A DNA stretch of 64,000 nucleotides from Termitomyces sp. T153 (GCA_018296165.2 JACKQL020000001.1:1488001-1552000); one strand, 5' to 3'; shown: positions 1-10,679, counted from the first letter of the stretch. The notes: generated by a model from the letters alone, not told the origin. Numbers and translations are program-made.

Positions 1-119
1 TCCTGGCTAATGGAGGGGGCATAGAATGCCTGGTTGGGGTTAGGAGTCCAATGGTGGAGAATGTACTAATCCACAGGGGGGCCTGGATAGAACAGGGTAT
101 ATGGGTTCTCAGGGACTGG
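1..119. other. Unassigned flank
   Basis: No open frame of note and no match to the repeat families elsewhere in the window. It directly precedes an A-family LTR fragment, so it may be internal retroelement or flanking sequence. Nothing more can be said. Confidence 0.4.
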
Positions 120-172
120 TGATGAGCCCCAGTTGTTGCTGAGCACCATTTTTAGCATTTTAAACTTAGTGG
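120..172 (+). repeat. Family A LTR, 5' fragment
   Basis: It begins TGATGAGCCCCAGT and follows the first 53 bases of the A LTR seen complete at 30251-31267, then stops where the inverted A LTR begins. The last four bases (GTGG, 169-172) are the candidate 4-bp target duplication of element A1. This would mean A1 inserted into an A LTR; the matching right copy was not found. Confidence 0.7.
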
Positions 173-1294
173 TGATGTGCTTCTATGCCACCTAGTGCCA
201 TGCAGGAAACCTAAAAAGAGGACCTAACATTAGTCACTAGATAGGGTAGCTGGCAGTAGGAAGTTAATAGTTGAGGGCAAGTCAGTAACTGTCCCAGAGA
301 ACTAGAGCAAAAGTTACGTTGTGGAGTGAAGTCAATAGAAGTTGCTATTGCTAGCAGAAGTTGCTAGTGACAATCAGGAAAGAAAAAGAGTAAAGACAAA
401 TAACATTGCTAAGATAAAACACCCTCCTAATGAAAGTAGTGGAGAGTGAGGGAATAGGGTAGAGACAGGGAAAGGCGGTAACAGGAAGACTAAAATTAAG
501 GGATGAACATAAACTGGTTGCTAGCTGTAGTTGCTAGCGTCATTAAGTTGGATTAACTAAAATAGGCACCTGCAGTTGGCACCACACTAAGTCGAGGTTG
601 AAGTCAAGGAGGCTTGTCGCTAAGCCTGGGTTGAAGGCAATAAAAAGAGCAAAAGAGGCAAAGTGAAATCTCTTGCTGGTAAGCTCAAAGATAGCAGTTC
701 TCTGATTGTTTGTTTTTTGGTGTCTATGTACAGTTAGTATTTATACATTTCAAAGTATAGTATGGGAAAGTAAACAAATAGGCACCACTAGCAATGGCAT
801 CTGTCACTGTGTTTAGGGTGCATACAAGGCATCAGTCTGTAACTAAGTGAAAAATCATAGGCAAAGTCTTGGTGGCACCTAATTGCGAATGAAACCAAAA
901 AGTAATGAGTCCGATGTCAATACTTGAAGTGTAGATGCCATTCAAGTATGTTGGTAAGCTCGGCAAAAGAAATGATAGTAAAAAGGTACGCATCTGATAA
1001 TTTGTCCATATATAGTAAGAGAACGCTGTTTCATCGTTAGAGTCACTAGGGTTGCTAATAATTATTGCTAGGGAGGGTCTAGGCCTTGATGATTTAGGCC
1101 CAAGTTCCAGACTCCACGTGATGTTTCTTGTGATTGGTAAGTCTCACAGTTGCTAAAGTCTCATGCTTTGGTCTAATCTTTGGGCTAAGTCTTGTGTGCT
1201 GAGTGTTGTGACTTGTGTCAGATTCAAGGTAGTTAGCTGCCACTAAGTCCGAAATGCCAAAAAAATGGTGCTCAGCAATAACTGGAGCTCATCA
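173..1294 (-). repeat. LTR of element A1 (3' LTR)
   Basis: Complete 1122-bp LTR, here reading TGATGTGC...CATCA; on the element strand TGATGAG...CACATCA. Directly inside it, at 1295-1303, lies TCCTCCTCC, which on the element strand is the purine tract GGAGGAGGA ending at the LTR, as expected for a plus-strand primer next to a 3' LTR. Homologous LTRs lie at 4427-5154 plus 22334-22723, 30251-31267, 37124-37690, 51663-52743 and 58788-59835. Confidence 0.85.
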
Positions 1295-1469
1295 TCCTCC
1301 TCCATACTGAAATATTGACTGTTCTCAGTCAACCCCAAAAATCACATGCTTGATTGCTTGGTCCATGTGCCAGAGGGATTCAAATAAAAATGGCTGGCAG
1401 TATTGCTTGAACTTCATTATCCCCACTTTCTTCTCATCTACTCTCCACTACAATCTCAATCTTATTGCT

Positions 1470-3496
1470 ATGTCTGATCTTGCCTCTCAATTCAAAAAGA
1501 CTATGATGGCCCATGCCTTCCTGGAATGTGTTGACCAATTGCTCACTGTGGCTTGTGCTTCCTTGGCAAAGGACCCTCACTTGGTGGTCACCACTATCTT
1601 TCAGATGTGGCTGCAGTGGTTCAAGACCGCAGGGAGTGGGGTTGAGTGGCTGGAGTTGGCAACTGTTGAGAGGGAGTGTCGCCAACTATACAAGCAGTAC
1701 AAGGGGGAGGAATGGGTTTGCTCATTTGACATCCACTTCATAAGTCTCTTTTTTTCTTTTAGTGACATTCCTAATGCGATCACTAGGCACTGGTTGATAC
1801 CTCCTTGGAGTTCCTAATGGACAACCTTATGGCAGGAATGATGATAAGTGCCCTGGCAGTCACTAGCGCTAGTGACACTGCTAAGGTACATTAGCTCTTT
1901 GAAGACTTGTTGCCAAATGACCAGTTCTTCTTCCAGCACCCAGTAGGTGCGTTAGCAGTGGCAAGGGGGGAGGGATGGAGTGAGGGTTGTGGGGGTGAGG
2001 AGGCAGCAAATTGTGGGGACATTCAAGAGGCGGGCCCCTCGACTCCCAAGGCAGCGGCTGGTGGCATTGCTGGGGGGTTGGCGACATTGCCACGATTAGC
2101 AACAACTCCAAGGAGCAACAGGAAGGGGAAGGCAAAGGCATGAGACGAGGAGGACAAGGATATTAAGGTGAGTCTTCTTCTTTTCTTTTTTGCTAACTCT
2201 TGGTGATGGTCGCTAACTGCTCTTGCAGGAACAAATTGAAGAAACATTTACCGACAGCGCTTGGCAACCCTTCTTTGTTGGCAAAAAGCCTTGACAGTGG
2301 TGGACACCAGCCTGGGAGCTGGGGTGAAGTTGGAGAAGGCAAAAGGAAAGGTAATGGTGTTGCTAGAGAAGCAACAAGAGTATAAGCGCATGCAAGGAGT
2401 GGTAAGCACTTAGCGATTGTTTCTTTCTTTATTGCTAACAACTTCCTCTAGTGCAACAACTGCTGGGCCGATAATGACCCAGAGGGCTGCTGGTATCCCA
2501 CAGGGGTCCAGCCCTGTTATTGTTGCAACAGCATGAGGAAAAGCTGCTTGCACAGCGAACGGTCGTTGAGGAGTACTGGTGGCAAGTTCGCTAAGAAGAT
2601 AGCGACAAAGGTGGCATCAGTAAGGAATGCAAGGGTTTTTGTGGAGCAACAGTGGGAGTTATCAAGAAGAGGGGAGCCCATCAGGATCAAGCCTTCTAGC
2701 TTGAGCTTGCCAACATCGCAGAAGGAGGTGATAAGTGGGAGTAGCGGGGGTGCTAAGGCAAAGAGTAAGGAGTGGGTGGAGAGCAATGAGGACAGTGGCA
2801 ACAATGGTGGTGACAACAACAATAACAACAAAGTGCCTCTGGCACAAAAACGAGCAGCAAGTCCTGCATCAGTTGCTAGTGCTAAGCAGCCCCAAATGGT
2901 CACTAGTGAGGAGGGAGAGTGGAACGTGGAGATGAGGGAGACAACTCCCTTAGTGACAGTTGCTGAGGTGGAGTGGGAGGTGAGCGACATGGAGATTGAG
3001 GGTGAGGAAGAGTTTGAGGCCACCCCAGCTGCCATTGAGGAGGATGAAGAGGAGGAAAGGGCTGAGGAGGTTGAAGTCCGATGATGGGTAAGTTCTTTCC
3101 TTTTGCTATCTTCTTGATTGCTAACTGCTTTGCTAGGGGACCTGGAGCAACACACCATTGCAATAGGTTGGCGACAACAAGCTGGAGTGGTTGGGCAAGG
3201 ATCTGGGTTGGCCAACACCACTAACATCAGCAGCATTACTAGCAGATTTTGATGAGAGAGTGGCGGGAGTGGAATGGCAGTTCTAGAGGGAGCTGGAGGC
3301 TGCCCAGGAAGAGTTGTTAGCAGCGTGGGCCCATTACACTGTTGCCAAGCAAACGTTGGTGACTCTGGCAGGATATTGGCATGACTGTCAGGCCTTCCTG
3401 GCCTGGTAGGAGGAGAACAACATCGGGGAAGGAGACTGGGAAGAGGCGGAGGATTCCGTGGAGGTGCCTGACAATGACGCTGACCTTGACTCTTAG
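1470..3496 (+). pseudogene. Antisense spliced gene of family A, copy 1 (Zn2Cys6-like protein)
   Basis: It lies between the A1 pol end and the A1 3' LTR, on the strand opposite to pol. Exons: 1470-1739, 1787-2167, 2229-2401, 2452-3087, 3137-3496. The four introns of 47-61 bp are all phase 0; they carry GTGAGT or GTAAG donors (the first decayed to AT), CTAAC or CTAAT branch sites and AG acceptors. ATG at 1470 starts MSDLASQ, conserved in the other copies. The model gives about 606 residues. Exon 2 is rich in Gly, Ala and Lys; exon 3 has a charged helix-like stretch; exon 4 opens with clustered cysteines (C-x2-C-x8-C-x8-C-x-C-C-x6-C) followed by a basic stretch and an acidic run; exon 5 is glutamate-rich and ends DADLDS. 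Broken: stop codons in exons 2, 4 and 5, and a one-base loss in exon 3 (173 bp against 174 in copy 3). Host function unknown; a DNA-binding role is inferred only from the cysteine spacing. Confidence 0.75.
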
Positions 3497-3834
3497 CACT
3501 AGTCGCCTTCTGTATATAATTTTTTTTAGTTTTTATAGTACAGACACAGACTAGCTCCCTTAAGGGGCCCCAAAATGTTTAATACTTGGCAACGATTCAG
3601 AGTCTGAGAGAAACCAAACAAAACAAAAGCAAGATCAATGGGGTATTACGCACTGGCAACTGTTGCCTAATGCTCTAGAGGTGTGTTGAATACTGGTGAC
3701 AGAATGGCCAAGCGCACCATCAAAACAAGAAACTAGTAAAGTAGAATGTTGATGGGTTTTTCTGGATAATATGGATAGGAACAATAAGAAATGAGGCAGA
3801 GTCAAGATAAGTTGCTAAGGCTTAGCAAAAGGTA
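3497..3834. other. Spacer between antisense gene and A1 pol end
   Basis: AT-rich intergenic stretch between the convergent 3' ends of the antisense gene and pol. It contains CTGTATATAA and poly-T just after the antisense stop, a plausible 3'-end region. A related spacer lies at 35182-35700 in element A3. No coding signal is visible. Confidence 0.5.
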
Positions 3835-4426
3835 GCTTTCTTCTTCACTGGTTATGTTGCCAGTATTGTCATCATCAACAAGTTCAGTTTGCTCCATTTC
3901 TCTGAGTTAAGAGGTGTCGATGTCAAAAGTGTCACTAGGCACTATTATGTGTTCTCTAGCAAAATAGGGAACTAAACAAAAGGTGGCAATGGGATGATGC
4001 AGTATGGAGCCATCTAGTTCACAAATAATGTAAGTGCCTCCACGGTTGCAAGAGATTACCACTAAGGGGCCTAGGTAACAAGGCTTCATCTTCTTGTTAT
4101 GCGTTACCTTGATTCTAGTATTCCTCATCAGTACGAGGTTGCCTGCTTTGAAGTTGTAATTGCAGATTGTAGCAGCATGTTCTGTTTCAAAGCAAATGGC
4201 TGCTAGGCAACGAGCGCTAAGAATGTGACTGTGAAGGCGGTTGAGATCCTCTTGGTAGTGTTGAAGATCAATTACTCGGCAGGCTATGAGGTCTGTTGTC
4301 AACAATAGTGAGTTTGGTGGCAGTTGCAAATATGTCACTTCTACTATGTTGGCTGGCAAGAGAGGGTGGGTACCTGTTGTCACGAAGTAAGGGGAGCAAC
4401 CCATTTGCTTGTGAATGGTAACCCAT
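3835..4426 (-). pseudogene. Integrase C-terminus of element A1 (detached)
   Basis: Reads from HKQMGCSPYF (C-terminal side of the catalytic core) through the LVLMRNTRIKVTHNKKMK segment to DTFDIDTS, where an in-frame TAA interrupts; the homologous A3 protein continues to TSEEEN. It continues the integrase that stops at 22724. The two halves are separated by an A LTR carrying elements D and E. The junction is flanked by the 4-bp duplication CCAT (4423-4426) and CCGT (22724-22727). Confidence 0.85.
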
Positions 4427-5154
4427 TGATGTGCTCCTATGCCGCCTAGTGCCATGCAGGAAACCTAAAAAGAGGACCTAACACTAGTTACTAGATAGGG
4501 TAGCTGGCAGTAGGAAGTTAATAGTTGAGGGCGAGTCAGTAACCGTCCCAGAGAACTAGAGCACAAGTTGTGTTGTGCAATGAAGTTGAAAGAAGTCATT
4601 ATCGCTGGCTGAAGTTGCTAGTGACAATAAGGAAGAAAATTGGGTAAAGACAAATGAAGTTGCTAAGACAAAGCAAACTTGTGACAGTGGCAGAGAAGGT
4701 AAAGGGAAGGTGGTAACAAAGAGACTAAATCAAGGGACAAATGTAAACTGGTTGCTAGCCGTAGTCGCTAATGTTGCTAAGTTGGAATAATGTGAATAGG
4801 CGCCCACAGTCAGCACCACACTAAGTCGAGGTTGAAGTTGAGAAGGCTTGTCACAAAGCCAGAGTCAAAGACGAGATAAGGGAAAGAGAGGCAAAGTGAA
4901 ATCTTTAACTGGTAAGTGCAAAGATGGTGGAGTTGTTCAATGGGTTGATGATTCAGTGATGTAGTGTCTATGTACAGTCAGTATTTATACGTTTCAACAT
5001 ATAGTATGTGAAAATAAACAAATAAGTACCACTAGCAACAGTGTCTGTCACTGTGTTTATGGTGCATATAAGGCGTCAGTCTGTAACTAAGTGAAAAATC
5101 ATAGGCGGAGTCTTGGCGATGCCTAATTGCTAATAAAACCAAAAAGAAACGAGT
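4427..5154 (-). repeat. Solo LTR of family A, left part
   Basis: First 728 bp (plus-strand reading) of an A LTR inserted in the A1 integrase. It breaks at CGAGT (5150-5154), the 5-bp target duplication of element D, and resumes at 22334. Removing D rejoins a full LTR, and removing the LTR rejoins the integrase frame, so this is a solo LTR and not an A1 terminus. Confidence 0.88.
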
Positions 5155-5451
5155 TGTAATGCCAGGCTATGACAGCAGTGGCATGACACAAAAGATGACG
5201 TAGAGTTTGGACCGATATAAACCAGAATAAACTCTGTTCTTTGACTAGCTAAGTATTGTGCTTTTATAGTAAAGTAAGTTGTTTGGTAAAGTAAACAATA
5301 AGTAAAATTGTAAGTAAGTTTTCATGGAAGTTTTCACAGATCAAAGTAAAATAGTTTTCACAGAAGTAAAATAGTTTTTGTCGGCAACCCTAAGGCCTGG
5401 GTGGCTGTGTAGTGAAGTGGTGCATTTGAGTAAGGGGAACTGACCGCCACA
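5155..5451 (-). repeat. Element D 3' LTR
   Basis: 297 bp, TGTAATGCCAGGC...CCGCCACA on the plus strand. Matches 21996-22328, which is longer because of one extra short repeat of the TTTTCATGGAAG type. Directly inside, at 5452-5469, the plus-strand sequence is the complement of a purine tract (AGGAGGG) abutting the LTR. Confidence 0.9.
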
Positions 5452-5751
5452 TACGCCCTCCTGGAACCTTACCTAGGTTCCATCACCCAATACTAAGTCC
5501 ATGCATTGCTCCTGAGAAAGGGGTGGCCAGCCAAGCAGTGGTGGCGTCCGAGATTAAGTCCTGCCTGCTAGAAGGTCGAGACCCATAAGGCATGCCTCGA
5601 TGGCTACCAAATCTTGACTTGGGGTGCATTTTGTTAAGCTGAGTTTGGGACTGAACTGCCCAGTGGTATGGTCGTGGAATCGATTCAATACTTCCCAAAG
5701 GTTTCTGATTTTGTAGTCTGTTGGCATATCCACTAATATTTCATTAGGGCC
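5452..5751 (-). other. Element D 3' untranslated region
   Basis: Lies between the end of the D C-terminal extension (stop near 5752) and the 3' LTR. It contains one 71-codon frame (5483-5698) in a different frame from the polyprotein, which I do not regard as a supported gene. Confidence 0.45.
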
Positions 5752-6182
5752 TCAGTGACGAGAGTGATGGCGGGGAGGCCAGTTCCAGATGCGTGTCATT
5801 TTGTTATACTGGACCACGGACCAGGGGCAGTTGGTGTCAGCGTTCATAGCCTCCAACCATTCTTCAAATCCTCCAGGTACATTGATTCCCTCTTTGATAG
5901 TATTGACTGGGACCCCGTACGTGTTGGTTTGCATGTGGGATCATGCCTGCTTTAAGTCAACAACATGGGTGTATGCTAGATAATTATTTACCATGGCATC
6001 AAAAACAAGAAATTTCTTCATCAGATACTCTGGGATTTCGATGGTCAATCTATCATCTGCCCGAATGTAGAAGAAGTCCCCTGATGGCTTCCTAAATAGG
6101 TACATGTTGTTGCCACAGGCTTGGACGTTTCCTTTGTTTGCATTAAAAGCATGCCCATTAGCATAGAGTCCCTGCGGGGCAG
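5752..6182 (-). pseudogene. Element D C-terminal extension, distal part
   Basis: Same frame as the D polyprotein once E and its 4-bp duplication are removed: the residues before the break (ASLKSA) run directly into PQGLYANGHAFNANKGN. One in-frame stop follows DLKQA, then the frame continues with GINVPGGFEEWLEAMN to HHSRH. No domain recognised. Cysteines are few and there is no obvious membrane segment, which argues against an envelope-type protein. It lies downstream of the chromodomain and could be a separate product made by cleavage. Function unknown. Confidence 0.65.
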
Positions 6183-7271
6183 TGTAGTACTGGGTTAGAG
6201 TAATACTGATAGTTCTGGGGCTTTCTTGAAGACTTAGGCAGTCTACTCCAATTCCACACTGATGTCTTGATGAATGCTTGAAGTTGAAGGAGTTTACTTC
6301 CAAAATATTTCTATTCTGAATGCAGAGGGGTCTCAACAAACTCCAGCCTAAGTGATTCACTCCCTGGGAACCACCGAGCCTTTGCCTATTAATTGCCTGT
6401 CCATTTGCTACTCTACTTGGGCTATTTATACCTCTTACCACCCCCTACATGTGACTTTTGGTTCCATACTTTCCAGCCCCTTATTCATAACTGTTATTCT
6501 AATTCCCCCTTTTGGCATGCCTGTTTCAGTGCCACAGGCCAGTTCCTGGTTCCATCATTCCTCCTTTGCATTCTTAGCTTCCATTTGCCCCATTTATCTC
6601 TCCCTCCTTTGTATTTCTTCCATTCATATTCTTCTCCATTCAGTTTCTTCCCTTCTTCTTCCTTTATTTATTTCATATTCTTCCCCATTCAGGTCCTTTC
6701 CCATTCAGGTTCTTCCATTCATCTGTCCCCTCCCATTCATTCCATTCATCTTCCTTTATTCATTTCATATTCTTCCCCTTTCAGGTTCTTTCCCATTCAG
6801 GTTCTTCCAATTATCTTCCTTTCCCTTCCCTTCATTCCATTCATTTCATATTCTTCCATTCATCTTCCTTTTCCTTCCCTTCATTCCATTCATTTCATAT
6901 TCTTCCATTCATCTTCCTTTCCCTTCCCTTCATTCCATTCTTTCTCATTCATTCCCCCTTTATCTCCTTTCAGTCAACATTCCAATCTGGTTATTCTTAG
7001 ATCAGATCTAGATCTTGCCAGAATTGATGCCACTCAGGTGCTTTTGCCAGTCCTATGCTTCCCCTCCCATTACAGTGATTGGACTATTATTGAGTGTATA
7101 GTCTAGTATAGTCCTTGTCCTATCCTGTTCTGTCTTTCTTCTGGTGTATTTCAAGGGATAATGTTGCTGGGACTTGTTTTACCAGGAGGCTTACAGTTTT
7201 CAGCCTTAATAAATGTTTGTTTTGACTTCTGGTGTTTATTATGTTCCCAATGGTGTGACAACATTGTATCA
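6183..7271 (-). repeat. Element E 3' LTR
   Basis: 1089 bp, TGTAGTACTGGG...TTGTATCA on the plus strand. It is pyrimidine-rich in the middle, with a 49-bp minisatellite at 6805-6940 (2 full units plus 38 bp). It differs from the 5' LTR by one extra minisatellite unit, a 14-bp difference near the TTTATACCTCTT segment and scattered substitutions. Confidence 0.92.
6805..6940. repeat. 49-bp pyrimidine minisatellite in E 3' LTR
   Basis: Units begin TTCCATTCATCTTCC and contain CCCTTCCCTTCATTCC. Two full units plus a 38-bp partial are seen here, against three plus 38 bp in the partner LTR. Several overlapping open frames with Phe/Pro/Ser-rich translations arise only from this repeat. Confidence 0.85.
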
Positions 7272-7284
7272 TCTCCCCCCCACC
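7272..7284 (-). promoter_or_regulatory. Polypurine tract of element E
   Basis: The element strand reads GGTGGGGGGGAGA directly abutting the 3' LTR (TGATAC). Position and composition fit a plus-strand primer. Confidence 0.8.
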
Positions 7285-7532
7285 AAATAATGACTGTCCT
7301 CAGTCATCTACAGTTCCAGAATAGGCTAAGTTCCATATTTTTGACATAATTTCACAACATGTGTCCCTATCTCTTTGCAATGTTTTTGAGGTTTCTTTTG
7401 CATGTTGTGGCTGTCACCCTATCCCTCCAAAAGACATTTAATCCCTCCTCTCTGTCATTCACCTCCTCAATCCCTTAGTTCCTCATGTCTCCTCCTACTG
7501 GTCCCAAAAACCCTGTTTCTTCAGATCCTTAC
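7285..7532 (-). other. Element E region between pol stop and polypurine tract
   Basis: About 250 bp without a supported reading frame; 3' untranslated region of E. The antisense gene seen in family A is absent here. Confidence 0.5.
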
Positions 7533-10500
7533 TCAGTTGGATCCTGTGACTTGTGGAGTTTCTTCCTGCAAATGCACACCCTGAAGATAGAGATCCTCCT
7601 CAACATTTCCTTCAGTCCTTTCTTCCCTTAGCTCTTGTAGTTTAGATGGAGTGATATCAATCCATTCTTCTATACTGGTAGGCAGCATGATGTGTTGCCT
7701 AGCCTTGTAAGGAATGACCCTGAATGCTGCCACCCTTTCTTGCCACACAGTACCATCCAACTCTGCCACTATGTAGTTGCCCCCTTTAGTTCTTGTGAGC
7801 ACTACCATAGGTCCCCAATAGCGAGCAGACATCTTCCCACTCAATGACTTGGCTGCCACCATATTCCTAACCAATACTAAGTCTTTTGGCTTGAACTTGT
7901 ACTCTTTAATAGAGGTTTCATTTTCTCTTGTGAAATTCTCTGCCCATTTCAACTTTTCCTTACTAACTCTGCTCCTCATCTCCTCCACATGCTGATAGTG
8001 CTTTGCCAATGCTTGAGCCCTGAGGCCAACTAGTTCTTCAGTAGACACTGGTCCTTCAGGCCAGTCCACTAACCAAGTTGCCTCCACTAAGTCCAATGGT
8101 AGAATAGGATGTGCTCCAGTTACTAAGAAAAAGGGGGAACACCCAAACCTCTTTCTAACTGTGATCCTGTCTGCCCACATTACATGCCAGAAGAACCAAT
8201 ACCACTTGGTCTTGTCTTCACAGGCTTTATACAAGGCTTGCCTCACATCCCAATGTGGTCTTTCTATCCTTCCATTAGCTCTAGAATTATAGGGAGCAAT
8301 AGTTATGCCCTGTATTCCATACTTCTTAGATAGCCAATGTACCACCTTTGTAAACTGCCCAGCATTGTCTGTCACAATGTTGCTTATACACCCCCATCTA
8401 CAGATTACTTCTTCAAATAGCCACTGCCCAATCAACTTGTGGTTGTCCTTCCTCAAAGGTCTACCTTCCATCCATGAGGTCAAAGCACACCTCCCATGTA
8501 CAATATATTTACACCCATTTGAACTTGGTGTCATATGCATGGTATCCAAGTGTATGGTTTCAAATATACTGGGAGTATAGGCTACCACTGGTTGCCTGCA
8601 CACTGCCACCTTCTGACAAACTTGGCAAGCATGACAAGTGTCTATGTACCACTTTACATCTGCTTCCATTTCTGGCCACCAAAACCTTTCCTCTAACAAT
8701 GCTTTAGTTGCAAAGGTCCCTCTATGGCCTAGTGCATCATGGGCTGACTTCAACATGTACATCCTCCTGTCCTTCTCTATCACTAGCTTGTGTTTTCCTT
8801 CTTCTCCTCTTCTATAGAGCCTTCCTTTAAGATCAAAGAAGAATTGTCTTGCAAACTTGAGAAACTGTCCTTCCTTCATCCCTAACACTTCTCTTTGTAC
8901 TTTTCCAGGATGCCTAAGCCAGTCCTGTACTAGAGGCAAGAGACTGTCTAAGGTTTTCCCCTTCTCTGTTCTTCTCTCTTCTTGGTACTCTCCTACTGTA
9001 GAGGAAGAGGGTTCTTCTGGTAACAAGAGTGTAGACAAAGTTAGAACTACCACTGGATTCAAGGTAGTTCCTGCTTTATTACTCTTCTCTTGCAACTTTA
9101 AGCCTATCCCCTGCTCCCTGTCTCTACCCAACTTCACTTCTTCTTGCACATCTTCTGGAGATGTTGCTAGCAAGTAACCTCCTCTTGTGTCAATCTGGTC
9201 TATGAAGTCTTCCGACTTGAGGGGCACATGCTCCTCCCAACCAGGTACTTTGTTAATCTCATCTGGATATTCAAAGATCATTGGTTTGGGATCATCCAAT
9301 AGTGACTGATCTACAGGAGCATACTCCTCATCCCCTGGCTGCTTCTCCCTGCGAGATAAACCATCCATACTGAAAGTCTTCCCTGGGACATGCCTCAAGG
9401 TGAAGTGATACATAAGTACAGCTTCCACCCAGCGCATTATAGTGGCATTAGGCCCAATCCCTGGATTGCTTAGCATCCCTTTCAGGTACTTAGCATCACT
9501 CTCAACAATCAGCTTCCTGCACCCTAGTAACCAATAGCTGCTGACTTGCAAGGCTCTCATAAGCCCATACAACTCCCTCTTAGGTTGTGAAAACCTGGCT
9601 TCTCTCTCATTCAGAGTGATTGACCCTAGTCTAGCACAAGTCCTTATCTTGGGATTGCTACCATCCTCCTGGAAGATACCAAACCCAACAGCCATCCAAG
9701 AAGTGTCCACTGCCAAGATTACAGCACCTTCAGACTCATAGTCTATGGGTTTCAGGGCTGCACAACTTGCTAACCTCCTCTTCATTTCCTTCATAGCCTC
9801 CTTCTGTTCTTCTCCCCAGACAAAGGCCACATCTTCCTTAGTCAACCTATTAATAGGTTCTGAGATCTTGGCATAATCTTGGATGAACATCCTAAATGTG
9901 CCACAAGTCCCCAGAAACTTTCTAACCTCTGAGACATTATGACAGTCTCCCCAGCTCATGACTACTGCATATCTCTTTGTTTCTGGCTTGCGACCTTCAT
10001 AAGAGCACAAGTGACCTACTACAGTTATTTCATCTGCACATAGCACAGACTTAATCCCTGAAAAGGTTCCTCCAGCATACTTGATGCGCTGCACAATCCT
10101 ATTCACATTGTTCAGATGCTCCCATACAAAGCGCCTAATCCCCTTGTTTTCTGCAATGGTCTCATAACCTCCCCCTTCTAGCTCATACCTAGTCTCTGGT
10201 CCTCTTATTGGAACATCATCAATGTAAGGCCAAGTGAGATGGGGTATTTCTTCCTGCAAGATATAAGTAACATCATCATGGAATATAGGAACTGAATTAG
10301 TCCATCCCATTGGTAATGTAACCAATCTCAGAGCTCCATAGGGTGTCTGAAAGGTTGTATAATCTCTGGACTTGGGGTCCAAAGTTCTTTCATCATATCC
10401 AACATAGAGATCACACATGCCTCCACATGCTCTTCCAGCAAAGTGGTTGGCTAGCTCTTCTGTAGCAGGAGGTACTCCAGAATGTGCTATTGTGACCTTG

Positions 10501-10679
10501 TTTAGAGGTTCCAGACTATGCACAATCCTTAGACTTTTCCCATCCTTCTTCAGAACTGCAAACCATTGGGATCTATATGAGGAATTTGACCTCTCATAAA
10601 CCCCTGCTTCCAACTTCCTCTTAATCTCCTTGCACAGATCATTGTACTTTCCAGGAGGAATGGGTCTGTTCTTCAACAC
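7533..10679 (-). CDS. pol: Element E pol: RT, RNase H, integrase
   Basis: 1048-codon open frame, the main enzymatic part of the E polyprotein. RT spans about residues 1-290 with the catalytic YIDD at 152-155. RNase H spans about 310-450 with acidic positions D325, E369, D395 and D439. Integrase has the HHCC finger (H647, H652, C682, C685) and the DDE triad D712, D771, E806. The C-terminal domain ends near 1000, followed by an acidic tail; no chromodomain is visible. The first codon here is TTG, so the frame does not start translation on its own: it continues the frame at 10673-11290, and a one-base loss near 10690-10700 separates them (homologues read HQPW across this point). All catalytic residues are kept. 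The closest relative in the window is family A. Confidence 0.92.
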   Translation of the reverse strand: MLKNRPIPPGKYNDLCKEIKRKLEAGVYERSNSSYRSQWFAVLKKDGKSLRIVHSLEPLNKVTIAHSGVPPATEELANHFAGRACGGMCDLYVGYDERTLDPKSRDYTTFQTPYGALRLVTLPMGWTNSVPIFHDDVTYILQEEIPHLTWPYIDDVPIRGPETRYELEGGGYETIAENKGIRRFVWEHLNNVNRIVQRIKYAGGTFSGIKSVLCADEITVVGHLCSYEGRKPETKRYAVVMSWGDCHNVSEVRKFLGTCGTFRMFIQDYAKISEPINRLTKEDVAFVWGEEQKEAMKEMKRRLASCAALKPIDYESEGAVILAVDTSWMAVGFGIFQEDGSNPKIRTCARLGSITLNEREARFSQPKRELYGLMRALQVSSYWLLGCRKLIVESDAKYLKGMLSNPGIGPNATIMRWVEAVLMYHFTLRHVPGKTFSMDGLSRREKQPGDEEYAPVDQSLLDDPKPMIFEYPDEINKVPGWEEHVPLKSEDFIDQIDTRGGYLLATSPEDVQEEVKLGRDREQGIGLKLQEKSNKAGTTLNPVVVLTLSTLLLPEEPSSSTVGEYQEERRTEKGKTLDSLLPLVQDWLRHPGKVQREVLGMKEGQFLKFARQFFFDLKGRLYRRGEEGKHKLVIEKDRRMYMLKSAHDALGHRGTFATKALLEERFWWPEMEADVKWYIDTCHACQVCQKVAVCRQPVVAYTPSIFETIHLDTMHMTPSSNGCKYIVHGRCALTSWMEGRPLRKDNHKLIGQWLFEEVICRWGCISNIVTDNAGQFTKVVHWLSKKYGIQGITIAPYNSRANGRIERPHWDVRQALYKACEDKTKWYWFFWHVMWADRITVRKRFGCSPFFLVTGAHPILPLDLVEATWLVDWPEGPVSTEELVGLRAQALAKHYQHVEEMRSRVSKEKLKWAENFTRENETSIKEYKFKPKDLVLVRNMVAAKSLSGKMSARYWGPMVVLTRTKGGNYIVAELDGTVWQERVAAFRVIPYKARQHIMLPTSIEEWIDITPSKLQELREERTEGNVEEDLYLQGVHLQEETPQVTGSN

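Noticed and set aside
2517..3236. 239-codon Leu/Ser-rich minus-strand frame
   Set aside because: Shadow of exons 4 and 5 of the antisense gene; complement of acidic, Glu-rich codons, and absent from copy 3.
173..5154. Treating the A LTRs at 173 and 4427 as the two ends of one short element
   Set aside because: The LTR at 4427 continues at 22334 and has its own 4-bp target duplication inside the A1 integrase, so it is a separate solo LTR.
5752..6182. Envelope-like gene in element D
   Set aside because: No signal peptide, membrane segment or cysteine pattern is visible; the frame is a direct extension of the polyprotein.
6805..6940. CRISPR-like regular repeats
   Set aside because: Contiguous tandem units without spacers, inside an LTR, in a eukaryotic genome.
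6352..7106. Overlapping frames of about 220-240 codons with Phe/Pro/Ser-rich, membrane-like translations (also 14129-14905)
   Set aside because: They lie inside the E LTRs and consist of the pyrimidine-rich 49-bp repeat read in several frames. No start context, and they exist in multiple frames at once.
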